Positions 38,501-45,788 of a stretch of DNA of 64,000 nucleotides are shown here, one piece after another; position 1 is the first letter of the stretch; each line of letters starts with the position of its first letter. The notes below the pieces were generated by a model. It saw only the letters and a program-made list of their open reading frames with translations. It did not search any database and had not been told where the DNA came from. The DNA comes from an uncultured Bacteroidales bacterium (lineage in GTDB: Bacteria > Bacteroidota > Bacteroidia > Bacteroidales > P3), in contig CALUHO010000010.1 of the NCBI GenBank assembly GCA_944320465.1, forward strand, positions 1-64,000. Direction: 5' to 3'. The translations under genes were made by a program, and so were the position numbers.

Positions 38501-38527
38501 GCGTACGGCAAGCTGGTTTGCCTGTAG
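32543..38527 (+). CDS. Giant secreted protein 2: PCMD-like head, ~19 InlB-type repeats, type IX sorting domain
   Basis: A 1,994-residue paralogue of the preceding protein. ATG 32543 has an AGGAGG sequence 8 bp upstream; the N-terminus is long (about 48 polar residues) before the hydrophobic signal core LATMYACLCLMAFSNAVNA, so a later start (for example 32585) is possible. A PCMD-like head (PNRGFEEYDNLG to IDVDDILFVYNP, about 85-300) precedes about nineteen divergent InlB B-repeats. The C-terminus is a clear type IX sorting domain: EVRVYPNPVGGERRVWF, then LPAGIYLYRVEMTDGSVAYG. It is therefore a likely surface adhesin or polysaccharide-binding protein translated from the same message as protein 1. 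Confidence 0.88.
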   Translation: MKLKNTGNILGGTGMAEDMKISRLHQRVNRPACPAEASEKSLKTAWGRNLRRLATMYACLCLMAFSNAVNAQEYLNGTQQLPNRGFEEYDNLGSSSVEPKGWNSFMTARTNSMTSMGQAQRLSRMGGGRPGTSGSYYLHVYSTAINLGITTINANGNVTTGRINMGSTSAADASNHNFTDRASAGFNLPFTMVPDSMVVWVRYSPNSASDKGQIRAIIHNDNDTKDPGTDYNQVVAEATIKSGKTNGWVRYSVPFSRQGCGSKDARYCLVSITTNAVPGGGAATIDVDDILFVYNPSLSIENLPMLSFNMRDGAQAFSVDFQISGTMSPNTYPANPNQVIAEISDASGSFASPREIGRLTTDYSGSLPVTIPADMPLGQHYRIRLRSTNYPLVSADNGQDIELMRGYTIAAAVHGNGGTVSGAGGYAEGEMVTLTANPYNGYHFVCWQENGQEVEGAGRTYTFAVDGDRSLVAVFEPNQYVLKMSVEGEGNVQPEPGEHTYTHNSRVELGAEALGNYEFCGFYDGDVLLSANPIHAFNIVSDMEIKALFEPGKVQIAALVNDSGFGRVRGEGTYEHGAEVVLTAEANPFCRFVAWIESGDTLSKETELRFMAEESRTFQAVFDQQYFEVALAAEPALGGSVIGGGRFGAAQANTSVRIEAMPAAGYHFLYWVDEKGQNRIAENPCMVVDKGRLTENLRFTAHFEAASYRVELASDIPEAARLQGAGSYAYQEEVVLEAEVSEGYRFEAWVMENAQGGIDTLSLENPCSFRIQDDCSVKAAFSRIQHQVAVLSGNEAMGMASGSGLYFHFDSVRMEALAVEGYEFRYWAKRQGIREDSVASANPWKVEVKTAATYVAVFSARRKRVAAEAVPMEGGKVNGGGLYENGRYAFLQPVASAHYHFAGWGTADAILATYPQDMRLYVQGDTTLYAHFAPDIMQLEVMVDGLLPAGQVEITGLTEAGSYWNEEIAYGSPVRLMAAARNPEYGFAAWRLYYTDAEGNKKDSLFSREAGIQFTMSGNVRLVAEFDTGLVKVSASAQPQESGRVENQGNYSQGDWVGLQAKPNPGYAFDYWVDRQGFVLSRLDVCYVQALEDTSVVAVFKPDTVEISLAARLDVTAYGLDAEGNSLLPDVQGRYDLAGGLQAYFGKIKGQGRYAYGNAVRLTAEPAYGYVFRGWFAAEDTAFMACLEDSPEYVFEARKGGLVNALFAPALFHVGLEADAEDAGQLSGAGDYAYKTEALLVAEASEAYEFVGWERKRPGNGLDTLRDAVLPWIVDSNASLRALFRLRQMDLHAGVAEGKGKVWLGTSASSGLMAWSRFHYGENVVLHAEADPHYSFSAWEDACGNILSREAEYSLRIVSDSLVYAVFAPERVNVSASAFDPLQGYTESNVPRPGYGSTVRLSAVPMPGYAFRHWTAASDTSLILSVSAVLQLEAFGDTSLYAFFEPAMRGVSVRLSIPEAGRVRMHQLSVSDTVEWTGLAVVENGSELILEAEAMPGYRFVAWKVQDRVLSQETQYALKVDQDMEVDAVFEATMYRLDLCAEPAAYGSVEGSGMFAYGQDVVVEAMPGGAYRFKGWRSTKGWVSEEAEYRFVLSRDTALTAIFEIDSALLDVAVSVGGKVQGAGFYPTGTEVSLLAEAFPGYVFESWRDADGREISIQNPLLLALSGDTVVEPVFALRSYVAEVSAGIGGRVSGGGRFLNGETAVLVAVADSGYRFACWNLNGGEQTYPLACLMVAMDGDLQAEAVFEPVRYAVSTMASPMEAGSVTAGGSFEHGSMVSFEAVADANHEFAAWTRNGEVVSTEAVLAVEVESSDEAYVALFSPKMFNILTETYPSTGGLALGAGSYYWGDTADISVAVYPDFTFKLWSDMNFNTVSEQLSFRHVVNGVNMFTATLDGNVANEDVSDAGHDGLAEVRVYPNPVGGERRVWFRALAAEMRLLHVFDLQGTLVIELRLDEWGQTSVAMDISSLPAGIYLYRVEMTDGSVAYGKLVCL

Positions 38528-38740
38528 TCCGTTGGCAAAGGGAGGGGAAAGAAGGGAAGGACTTAAGAACCCATGCACAGGGGGAATCTTCGGAAAAAAT
38601 CGCTATTTTCTTTTGGGAGAGTACCCTTTGCGGGGGAGGCTGCGGCGAATCAGCGGGGAGAAGTTAACTATGGGCTGTGTATGGATTTCCGGAGAACGGG
38701 TTGGCAAGGTGCAGGGCTTGACGTACTTTTGCTATATTTA

Positions 38741-38944
38741 GAAGCTGTTTAAAATTTTTTACAATCCTGAAAAGGCTGGATTTTCAGGAACCGGGTTCAG
38801 GATTTTGTTTGCCCATCGGGGGCTATTTCGGGTCTGGCTTGCGTTTTTCACGTCAGATAGCTTGGCTATCCTCCTTTGAAAAACGCGGCGCCATTCCTCG
38901 AAATCCCCTCCCGATGGCCTAAACAAATAAATTTAAACAGCTTC
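38741..38944 (-). mobile_element. 204-bp MITE, family B, copy 1
   Basis: Non-coding element with 13-bp perfect inverted ends GAAGCTGTTTAAA, flanked on both sides by TTA (38738-38740 and 38945-38947), consistent with a 3-bp target duplication. It sits between giant gene 2 and the arginase-like gene. Its reverse complement matches copy 2 at 53.75 kb almost throughout, apart from a 78-bp insertion in the latter. Confidence 0.82.
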
Positions 38945-39012
38945 TTAGAATTGGAATACAGCGCGGTCTGAGGAGAAATGGAGGGAGATCGCGGTAGTAG
39001 AAACCGGAAGTC

Positions 39013-40245
39013 ATGAAAGAAATCGATTTGAGCCTTTACTTTGATCCGTGTCCATTTATGGAAGCCGCCAATTTCTATCAGGATAATGCCAGTCGGTTGG
39101 GGCATCAGGTGGAGAAGTATACTGTCAAGGAAAATTTCCCTTCGCTTGAAGGGGCTTCGGTGGTCATTGTCGGGCTGGACGAAAGCCGGGGGGGGGGGCC
39201 TGGCGAGGCTGGGGCGATGCCCGACAAGAAACATTGCAATGGGGCCGATGCCGTCCGAAAGGAACTTTACAACCTTTATGCTCCGCAGGGATTGGGCAAA
39301 GTGGTCGATTTGGGCAATATGCGCTGCGGCAAGCGGATTGAGGACACTTATTTTGCGCTTACCGAGGTGGTCGGTTGCCTTTTGAACCAAAAATCCACCT
39401 TGGTTCTGCTGGGAGGGACTCAGGATTTGACCTATGCGGTCTATCAATCCTACGCCCGGATGCAGAAAATGGCCAATATCGTGACGGTGGATGCCCGTCT
39501 TGACTTAGCCGAAGGCTTGGGGGCGGACGAAAATCCGCTGGACAGTCCAATCAGCAATACGAACTATATGGGCAAGATGGCTGTGGAACCGGCCAACTAC
39601 CTGTTCAACTATATGAATATCGGCTATCAGACCTATTTAGTGGAACAGGAAGCGGTTTCCTTGATGGACAAGCTCTATTTCGACGCTTGCCGTTACGGTC
39701 TCTTGCAGGATGATATCAGGGATGCCGAGCCTTATATCAGGGATGCCGACTGCGTGAGCTTCGACTTGAATGTGCTCAAGCGGCAGGAAAGCCCGGCCAA
39801 CCCTTGGGCCCGTCCTACCGGTTTCAATGCGGAGCAGGCATGCCAGCTGGCTCGGTATGCCGGTTTGAGCAAGGAGGTGAATGTGGTTGGGTTCTTCGAG
39901 TATTACCCGTTTTTCGAGAGGGACAACCTCTCTGCTCAAGTGGTGGCCGAGATGGTCTGGTGCTTTTTGGACGCGATGCGTTTCCGTTGCGACGACCATC
40001 CATTATCAGTTACCGGCATGGAATTCAAACAGTATATTGTTCCCTTTGAGGAACCTGAGCAGGATTTGGTGTTCTATAAATGCCGGCAGACCGACCGTTG
40101 GTGGATGGAGCTGCCATGCTCTGACGAACAGAGGCAACGTTATGGTCGTCACTGCTACCTGGCTTGCACGTATCACGATTATGAGACGGCCACCGAGGGC
40201 AATAAACCTCACCGCTGGTGGAACGCTGTCCAGCGGATTAAATAA
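39013..40245 (+). CDS. Arginase/formimidoylglutamase-like protein lacking metal ligands
   Basis: A 410-residue ureohydrolase-fold protein. Bacteroidetes homologues are often annotated formimidoylglutamase, but the manganese-binding motifs are altered: GGTQDLTY where arginases have GGDHS, VDARLD where they have DAHxD, and SFDLNVLKRQESP where they have SxDxDxxDP. Metal-dependent hydrolysis therefore seems unlikely and a binding or structural role is more plausible. A run of eleven G residues (39188-39198) encodes RGGG near residue 60 and could slip during replication; with eleven the frame is intact. A small membrane-protein gene follows by 21 bp. Confidence 0.85.
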   Translation: MKEIDLSLYFDPCPFMEAANFYQDNASRLGHQVEKYTVKENFPSLEGASVVIVGLDESRGGGPGEAGAMPDKKHCNGADAVRKELYNLYAPQGLGKVVDLGNMRCGKRIEDTYFALTEVVGCLLNQKSTLVLLGGTQDLTYAVYQSYARMQKMANIVTVDARLDLAEGLGADENPLDSPISNTNYMGKMAVEPANYLFNYMNIGYQTYLVEQEAVSLMDKLYFDACRYGLLQDDIRDAEPYIRDADCVSFDLNVLKRQESPANPWARPTGFNAEQACQLARYAGLSKEVNVVGFFEYYPFFERDNLSAQVVAEMVWCFLDAMRFRCDDHPLSVTGMEFKQYIVPFEEPEQDLVFYKCRQTDRWWMELPCSDEQRQRYGRHCYLACTYHDYETATEGNKPHRWWNAVQRIK

Positions 40246-40266
40246 TGGCCAGAAAAAATCCAGGGG

Positions 40267-40500
40267 ATGACGGTAGATGTTCAAGGTATGGATAGCGAGC
40301 GCAAGCCACGGGAAGGCGGCCATGGCAGCTATGGCGGATATATAGGCTTGGGTCTGGCCTTAGGCTTGGCGATAGGGGCCGGAACGGATAATCTTGGGTT
40401 GTGGTTGCCCCTGGGCTTGCTTTTTGGCTGGATGCTTGGCCGTCGGAAGAAACGGAAAGGGACAGGGGATCCTGATGATTCAGGGACTCAGGGTGGCTGA
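40267..40500 (+). CDS. Small glycine-rich membrane protein
   Basis: A 77-residue product with a polar N-terminus, a Gly/Leu-rich hydrophobic region (GYIGLGLALGLAIGAGT, then WLPLGLLFGWMLG; about residues 24-58, probably two membrane helices), and a basic/polar tail RRKKRKG. No family recognised. It begins 21 bp after the arginase-like gene and shares its strand, so co-transcription is likely. A glycine-zipper-like character is visible but function is unknown. Confidence 0.65.
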   Translation: MTVDVQGMDSERKPREGGHGSYGGYIGLGLALGLAIGAGTDNLGLWLPLGLLFGWMLGRRKKRKGTGDPDDSGTQGG

Positions 40501-40550
40501 TATTGGCAGGCGGACTGATGCGGCTGCCTTGGTGCTGTGTGAATTAGTGC

Positions 40551-40581
40551 TTGCATAATCCGGAAAATTGTGCTACCTTTG
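40551..40581 (+). promoter_or_regulatory. rpsP promoter
   Basis: TTG (40551-40553), 20 bp, then a perfect -7 box TACCTTTG (40574-40581). The rpsP ATG lies 90 bp downstream, leaving a leader of about 80 nt. Confidence 0.7.
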
Positions 40582-40671
40582 CAACCCTTTTTCGGGTCGA
40601 AAGGCTCGTGAGGGACGGGAGAACCGGAAAGGGATGTCCCGGAATTGTAAAACCTATTAAAATACAAAACA

Positions 40672-41229
40672 ATGCCTGTAAGAATCAGACTGCAAAGATT
40701 CGGTAAGAAAGGTGCTCCTTTCTATCACATTGTAGTAGCGGATGGTCGTGCACCTCGAGATGGGAGATTTATCGAGAAAATAGGCACGTACAACCCGATG
40801 ACAAACCCCGCCAAGGTTGACTTGGACGTGGACAAAGCCGTGCAATGGCTCCGCAACGGAGCCCAGCCCAGCGACACCGCTCGTTCGTTGATGTCCTCCA
40901 AAGGCATCATGCTGAAGCATCACCTGCTTCGTGGGGTGGACAAGGGGGCTTTCACGATGGAAGAAGCCGAAAAACGTTTCAATGCTTGGTTGACTGAGAA
41001 AGAAGCCCGTGTACAGAAAGCTATCGATGCCGACAAGCAGAAGAAAGAAGCCGGCCGTACCGCCCGCTTGGAAGCGGAAAGCAAGGTGAAGGAAGCTATC
41101 GCTGCCAAGGTGGCTGAAAAGAAAGCCGCTGCATTGGCCGCCAAGGAAGCTGCCGCTGCTGAAGCTGCTGCCGCTGAAACTCCGGCCGAAGCCCCGGCTG
41201 CTGAAGCCGAAGCTCCCGCTGAAGCTTGA
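40672..41229 (+). CDS. rpsP: 30S ribosomal protein S16 with Ala/Glu-rich tail
   Basis: Component of the small ribosomal subunit. The S16 domain covers about residues 1-80 (start [20 protein letters not shown], then [18 protein letters not shown]). The remainder, to residue 185, is a Lys/Glu/Ala-rich, probably helical extension ending in repeated Ala/Glu/Pro, as in many Bacteroidetes S16 proteins. The gene has its own promoter and a terminator about 145 bp after the stop, so it is monocistronic here. Confidence 0.97.
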   Translation: MPVRIRLQRFGKKGAPFYHIVVADGRAPRDGRFIEKIGTYNPMTNPAKVDLDVDKAVQWLRNGAQPSDTARSLMSSKGIMLKHHLLRGVDKGAFTMEEAEKRFNAWLTEKEARVQKAIDADKQKKEAGRTARLEAESKVKEAIAAKVAEKKAAALAAKEAAAAEAAAAETPAEAPAAEAEAPAEA

Positions 41230-41374
41230 TTTTCGGATGCAGGCATCGGGATATGCCAGAGTCACGTTTTTTGACATGTTTTGAAACGGCATGTCAGAAA
41301 GAGTGAGAGCAAGGTGCTGAGCGCGGATTCTGTTAGCAATGCCAGAGATTGCTTGTTATGATATTCCGTTAGGT

Positions 41375-41411
41375 AAGAGGCGCGTTCCAAAAAAGGTTCG
41401 CGCCTCTTTTT
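41375..41411 (+). terminator. Terminator of rpsP
   Basis: AAGAGGCGCG pairs with CGCGCCTCTT across a short A-rich loop, followed by T residues to 41411. Confidence 0.85.
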
Positions 41412-41441
41412 GTAAGATTTCCTAATGAAACGATAGATAGT

Positions 41442-42728
41442 ATGTTGCGCTTTCTGTTCGATTGGATTCATGATGCTTCCGATTACTTGATTCGGCACGG
41501 TTGGAACGAATCCTTGGTCAATTTCCTGTCCGGAGTTTTCATATTGGCCGTTTTGGCGGCTTCGGCCTTCGTGGTCTATTGGGTCGTCCGCATCATCTTG
41601 AAGAAGATTCTGAAAGCCGCTTACCGCCGTCATCCCAAGGCTTGGATCGAAGTCCTGCTGAAGCGTCAGACTCTCAGCTTCATCTGCTATTTCCTGCTTT
41701 GCCTGTTCTACTCCAAAGGCATAGCCTATATGTTTTCGGAACTGCCTGCTTGGATCCCGTTTGTGACCAAGGTGCTTAAACTGTTCTCCTTGTATTTCTT
41801 CCTGCGGGCTTTGACCGGCGTGATTTGGACCATTTTCGATATCCGCCAGGCCACGATAGTCAACAAGACCGTGGCGATGAAAGGCTTGATACAGTTCATC
41901 ACGGTCATTGTCTATTTCATAGGGGGCATTGTCGCGGTCGCGATTCTTGCCAACAAGCAGCCTTTGGCTTTCATAGGCGGTTTGAGCGCGGCTTCGGCAG
42001 TCCTGATGCTGGTATTCAAGGACAGCATTGTCGGCTTGGTGGCCGGAGTGCAGATTTCGCTCAACGACATGGTGCGGATAGGCGACTGGATCACGATGCC
42101 CTCGCAAGGCGTGGACGGGAATGTGATGGACATCTCGCTGACCACGGTCAAGGTGCAGAATTTCGACTTGACGATTATTTCGATGCCGACCGCCGCGCTG
42201 ATAAGCCAGTCGGTGCAGAACTGGCGGGGCTTGCAGATTTCGGGCGGGCGGAGGATACAGCGCAGCATCTATCTGGATCTGACTAGTATAGAATTCTGCA
42301 ATGATGCCATGCTGGAGCAATTCGGGAAGATGGACTTGCTGCATGGTTTCATAGAGGCAGGAAGGACCGGGAAGGATGCTTCCGGCTCGGCTGGCAAGGA
42401 AACCATGACCAACGTGGATGTCTTCATGAAGTACACGGAGGCCTATCTCAGGAACCATCCCAAGATTCACCATGAGCCGGATTTCACCCTGCTGGTTCGT
42501 CAGTTGCCTGCCGGGGATGATGGATTGCCGGTGCAGGTCTATTGTTTTACGGTTACACCGGAATGGGTTGCTTACGAGGCGATTGCGTCCCAAGTGATGT
42601 CCCATCTACTGGCCATGCTGCCCTTCTTCGGCTTGCGCGTCTACCAGCGCAGTGCCTTGGCGGACACGAGGAATCTGGCTTTTGGAGATTTGCCCCTTTC
42701 GGGAAAGAAGGCGGAAAGCAAAGCTTGA
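41442..42728 (+). CDS. MscS-family mechanosensitive ion channel (YbdG type)
   Basis: A 428-residue inner-membrane channel that releases solutes under hypo-osmotic shock. Four to five hydrophobic helices precede the MscS pore helix and beta domain: GLSAASAVLMLVFKDSIVGLVAGVQISLNDMVRIGDWI is the region of pore and beta domain (residues about 180-220), followed by GVDGNVMDISLTTVKVQNFD. The C-terminal domain around 330-415 is as in YbdG-like channels. A Gly/Ser/Lys-rich segment (about 308-322) interrupts the C-terminal domain. A family A element lies just downstream. Confidence 0.92.
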   Translation: MLRFLFDWIHDASDYLIRHGWNESLVNFLSGVFILAVLAASAFVVYWVVRIILKKILKAAYRRHPKAWIEVLLKRQTLSFICYFLLCLFYSKGIAYMFSELPAWIPFVTKVLKLFSLYFFLRALTGVIWTIFDIRQATIVNKTVAMKGLIQFITVIVYFIGGIVAVAILANKQPLAFIGGLSAASAVLMLVFKDSIVGLVAGVQISLNDMVRIGDWITMPSQGVDGNVMDISLTTVKVQNFDLTIISMPTAALISQSVQNWRGLQISGGRRIQRSIYLDLTSIEFCNDAMLEQFGKMDLLHGFIEAGRTGKDASGSAGKETMTNVDVFMKYTEAYLRNHPKIHHEPDFTLLVRQLPAGDDGLPVQVYCFTVTPEWVAYEAIASQVMSHLLAMLPFFGLRVYQRSALADTRNLAFGDLPLSGKKAESKA

Positions 42729-42791
42729 GGGCTTGCGGGCCGTGCCGCTTTGCCATGCTGGACTTCTGAGATGCCAGTTTGTTTGGTTTAA

Positions 42792-42984
42792 CCCAAATCG
42801 GTCATTAGACTTTGGGGAGATTGCCCGCTTGTGTCATGCAGCATGCTTCTCGCCTAGCCGAAGGCGTAGCGGGCTACGTCGAGGCGTAGCGAGAAACAGG
42901 ATGCGGACAGAAGCGGGCAAGATGCCCGAAAGCCTCGTTTTCCCAATCAGAAACGGTCACGGCGTGTCTAATGACCGATTTGGG
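42792..42984 (-). mobile_element. 193-bp MITE, family A, copy 3
   Basis: Perfect 19-bp inverted ends, with a perfect 5-bp target duplication TTTAA at 42787-42791 and 42985-42989. It lies 28-32 bp ahead of the thioesterase start codon, so it separates the thioesterase-rimM-trmN6 group from whatever lay upstream. Orientation is opposite to copies 1 and 2. Confidence 0.93.
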
Positions 42985-43016
42985 TTTAATGTAAATGAAT
43001 TGATAAGCAAAGAAAT

Positions 43017-43406
43017 ATGAATATGCCGATTCAAGTCCGTTTCACGGACGTGGATATTTACGGGCATGTGAACAACGCCATTTACGCCGAGTTGTTCGAT
43101 ACGGCCCGCTATACGTATATGAAACAGATTCTGCCCGATGCCGACCCTAAGGGCAAGAGCTTGGTATTGGTGCATTTGGAGACCAATTTCCGCAAGCAGA
43201 TTGTGTTCGGGGACAAGATTTACGTGGAGACCCATATCTCGAAGATCGGCGAGCGCAGCGTGGGCATGAGCCAGAAGATGATCAATGAGGAAACCGGCGA
43301 CCTCCATGCCGATTCCTACGGGGTGCTTTCCACTTTCGATGCCGCCTTGCAGAAGTCTTTCCCGATGCCGGAAGAATGGCGGAAGCGCTTGGAGGCGGCC
43401 GATTAA
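43017..43406 (+). CDS. Acyl-CoA thioesterase, 4HBT hotdog family
   Basis: A 129-residue hotdog-fold thioesterase. The family signature DVDIYGHVNNAIYAELFDTA occupies about residues 11-30, with the catalytic Asp near position 11-13 and HVNN following. Such enzymes hydrolyse acyl-CoA thioesters in the cytoplasm; the physiological substrate is unknown. rimM begins 21 bp later, so the two are probably co-transcribed. Confidence 0.9.
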   Translation: MNMPIQVRFTDVDIYGHVNNAIYAELFDTARYTYMKQILPDADPKGKSLVLVHLETNFRKQIVFGDKIYVETHISKIGERSVGMSQKMINEETGDLHADSYGVLSTFDAALQKSFPMPEEWRKRLEAAD

Positions 43407-43427
43407 GGACAAAATAAAGGCAATGTC

Positions 43428-43970
43428 ATGGTCATAGATAAGGAATCCTGTTATTTTTTAGGGAAAATAGTGCGGACTTCGGGCTTGAAAGGCGATGTCT
43501 CCGTGTTTTTGGATGTGGACGAGCCGGAATCCTATGCCGAGCTGGATTCGGTATTCGTGGAGCGCAAGGGAGCCTTGGTGCCGTATTTCATAGAGAGCGT
43601 CCAGATTCGTCCCAGCGGGGCGGTCTTCCATTTCGAGGATACGGATTTCGAGGCGGCGCAGGCCTTGGTGGGCAGTGCTTTGTACTTGCCGTTGGAGCTT
43701 TTGCCGCCTTTGACCGGCAAGCAGTTCTATTTCCATGAGGTGAGGGGCTTCGAGGTGGTCGATGCCGAAGCGGGCGACATAGGCAAGTTGCGGGAAATCT
43801 GGGACAACGCCGCCCAGCCTTTGATGTGCATAGACCATCCTTCGGGCAAGGAAATCATGATTCCGTTGGTGGACGATTTTCTGGTGGATGTGGATCGGGA
43901 AAACCGGGTGCTGAAAGTGAAGGCGCCCGAAGGCTTGGTGGAATTCTATTTGGAAGGCGGCCAGCAGTGA
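43428..43970 (+). CDS. rimM: Ribosome maturation factor RimM
   Basis: A 180-residue 16S rRNA processing factor that binds S19 and assists 30S head assembly. The N-terminal barrel (about 1-90, start YFLGKIVRTSGLKGDVSVF) and the PRC-barrel domain (about 95-175, FYFHEVRGFEVVDAEAGDIG, then IPLVDDFLVDVDRENRVLKV) are both present and of normal length. It is the middle gene of a likely thioesterase-rimM-trmN6 transcript. Confidence 0.96.
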   Translation: MVIDKESCYFLGKIVRTSGLKGDVSVFLDVDEPESYAELDSVFVERKGALVPYFIESVQIRPSGAVFHFEDTDFEAAQALVGSALYLPLELLPPLTGKQFYFHEVRGFEVVDAEAGDIGKLREIWDNAAQPLMCIDHPSGKEIMIPLVDDFLVDVDRENRVLKVKAPEGLVEFYLEGGQQ

Positions 43971-44028
43971 AGGGGGGTACCTGATGTAGGGGAAGTTTAC
44001 AGAAAGAGATTTTTTAGATAGAGATACG

Positions 44029-44943
44029 ATGCCGGCGTTCCGATTCAAGCGTTTCAGTGTAGAGCATGAACGTTCCACGATGAAAGTGGGAACGGACGGG
44101 GTGCTGTTAGGGGCCTGGGCCAGCTTGCCGGAAAGATCGGAAAACGGGGACGGCTTGGCGGTGGCTGGCCGGAGGGGGGAACCCTTGGGCGTTTCGGGAA
44201 GCACGCTTTTGGCCGGGAATCCTATGCGTTTTTTGGATGTGGGATGCGGTTGCGGTCTGATTGCTTTGATGCTGGCTCAGCGGTTGGCTTTGGAAGGATG
44301 GCGGCCGGAAGAAGCCAAGGTGGAGGCAGTGGATCTGGATGCGGCTTCGTGCCAAGAGGCGCTGTTCAATGCAAGGTATTCTGCCTATCAAGCGTATTTA
44401 TCGGTTTTTCATCTGGATTACAGGCAACTGCCTAATTGTTTCAGGGCAGGTACTTATTGTCGTATAGTTTCCAATCCTCCTTATTTCCAAGAATCTTTGA
44501 AAAGCCCTGTGGCGCAGCGTAATCAGGCACGCCATACGGATACCTTGCCGTTCGAGGCGCTGCTTTCGGCCTCGGAGCGTCTATTGGAGCCGGGCGGGTG
44601 TCTTTGCCTGATTCTTCCGCTTTCCTCATGGGAATGCGTGCAGCGGCTGCTTCCGGAGCATGCGCCGCAGTTGGAGCTTTGCCGCCTGGCACGGGTGTTC
44701 TCCAAGCCCGGGAAAGCCTGCGAGCGGGTCATGGCAGAATGGGTTAAGAAGGGGAATCGTGAGGGGCGTGCGTCCCATCTGTGGCCTTCGGCTCTTTCAA
44801 AAAAAGATGATGACAGGAGAAACGAGAAAGGAGGAGATTTTCTTGGAACAATAGAATGTCAAGATATTCTGATACATGATCAGCATGGATCTTATACGGA
44901 GGAATATCGGCATTTGGTGCGTGAATTTTATCTTTGGGCTTGA
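44029..44943 (+). CDS. trmN6: tRNA1(Val) A37 N6-methyltransferase-like
   Basis: SAM-dependent methyltransferase of the TrmN6/YfiC type, which in E. coli methylates A37 of tRNA-Val. The N-terminal signature FRFKRFSVEHERSTMKVGTD, SAM-binding FLDVGCGCGLIALML and catalytic NPPY motif (VSNPPYFQESL) are visible. At 304 residues it is about 60 longer than the E. coli enzyme, owing to a Gly/Ser-rich insertion around residues 35-60 and a Lys/Arg/Asp-rich one around 240-270, both outside the motifs. It lies 58 bp after rimM. Confidence 0.9.
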   Translation: MPAFRFKRFSVEHERSTMKVGTDGVLLGAWASLPERSENGDGLAVAGRRGEPLGVSGSTLLAGNPMRFLDVGCGCGLIALMLAQRLALEGWRPEEAKVEAVDLDAASCQEALFNARYSAYQAYLSVFHLDYRQLPNCFRAGTYCRIVSNPPYFQESLKSPVAQRNQARHTDTLPFEALLSASERLLEPGGCLCLILPLSSWECVQRLLPEHAPQLELCRLARVFSKPGKACERVMAEWVKKGNREGRASHLWPSALSKKDDDRRNEKGGDFLGTIECQDILIHDQHGSYTEEYRHLVREFYLWA

Positions 44944-45148
44944 TATTCTTCTGGTTTGTGCCAAGTTTGCTGTTGGTTTGTTGGGAATGGCTTGGAAAAA
45001 TCAGGAAAAAACGTTTTAAAACTTGGGCTGTTTGGAAAAAATGCCGAACTTTGTCAAGATTTAGAAAAGGGCTTGTACCGCTGTCGGGCAGAGTTGGCAG
45101 GTTTCCCGAACCCGAAACTCTGTCAGAGCCGCAGAAAAATGCATCACG

Positions 45149-45730
45149 ATGGGGAAAAGTTTGGCTGAACTGGAACTTTTGAACTGTGTCAAGGTCTTGG
45201 AAAAAGGGGAAACTTTGTTGTATCCTACCGATACGATCTGGGGAATAGGCTGCGATGCTACCAATGAAACGGCTGTGTCCAAGATTTACCGTATCAAGGA
45301 AAGGCCTGAAGACAAAAGCTTTATCCTTTTGGTTTCTTCGGAAGAGATGCTGGCGGAGTATGTGGAATCTGTCCCGCCGACGGCTTACGATTTGATTCGG
45401 GCTACGGACGATATGCCGCTCACGGTTATTTATTCCAAAGGCAAGAATCTGCCTTTGAATGTGATAGCCAAAGACGGGAGCGTCGCTATCCGGGTTACGA
45501 ACCATCCTTTCTGCAAGGAGCTTATTGCCCGTTTCGGCAAGCCTATCGTCTCTACGTCGGCCAATCTGTCGGGGCAGGCTTATCCTTTGAAGTTGTCCGA
45601 TATTTCCGATGTGATAGTGGAAAGAGTTGATCACGTGGCTATTGTGGAAGAAAATCCTTTGACGGAGTTGCGTCCTTCACGTATTATAAAACTGGAGGCA
45701 GACGGGATGTTCCGCGTTGTTCGTGAATAG
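45149..45730 (+). CDS. tsaC: L-threonylcarbamoyladenylate synthase (Sua5/YrdC family)
   Basis: Makes threonylcarbamoyl-AMP from threonine, bicarbonate and ATP, the first step of the t6A37 modification of tRNA. The 193-residue product is the short YrdC/TsaC form. Motifs include LLYPTDTIWGIGCDATN near residues 23-39, KIYRIKERPEDKSF, and IVSTSANLSGQ near residue 135. The gene is preceded by a 205-bp A/T-rich gap after trmN6 and followed 58 bp later by porT. Confidence 0.95.
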   Translation: MGKSLAELELLNCVKVLEKGETLLYPTDTIWGIGCDATNETAVSKIYRIKERPEDKSFILLVSSEEMLAEYVESVPPTAYDLIRATDDMPLTVIYSKGKNLPLNVIAKDGSVAIRVTNHPFCKELIARFGKPIVSTSANLSGQAYPLKLSDISDVIVERVDHVAIVEENPLTELRPSRIIKLEADGMFRVVRE

Positions 45731-45788
45731 TTTCTTATCTGGAAATTCTTATGGGTCGGTACGGTCTTTGATCGAAAACGACTTTTGA

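Noticed and set aside
42652..43020. ORF running through MITE copy 3 as a passenger gene
   Set aside because: It arises by chance from the end of the MscS gene frame-shifted into the element; no domain, and different copies do not preserve a frame.
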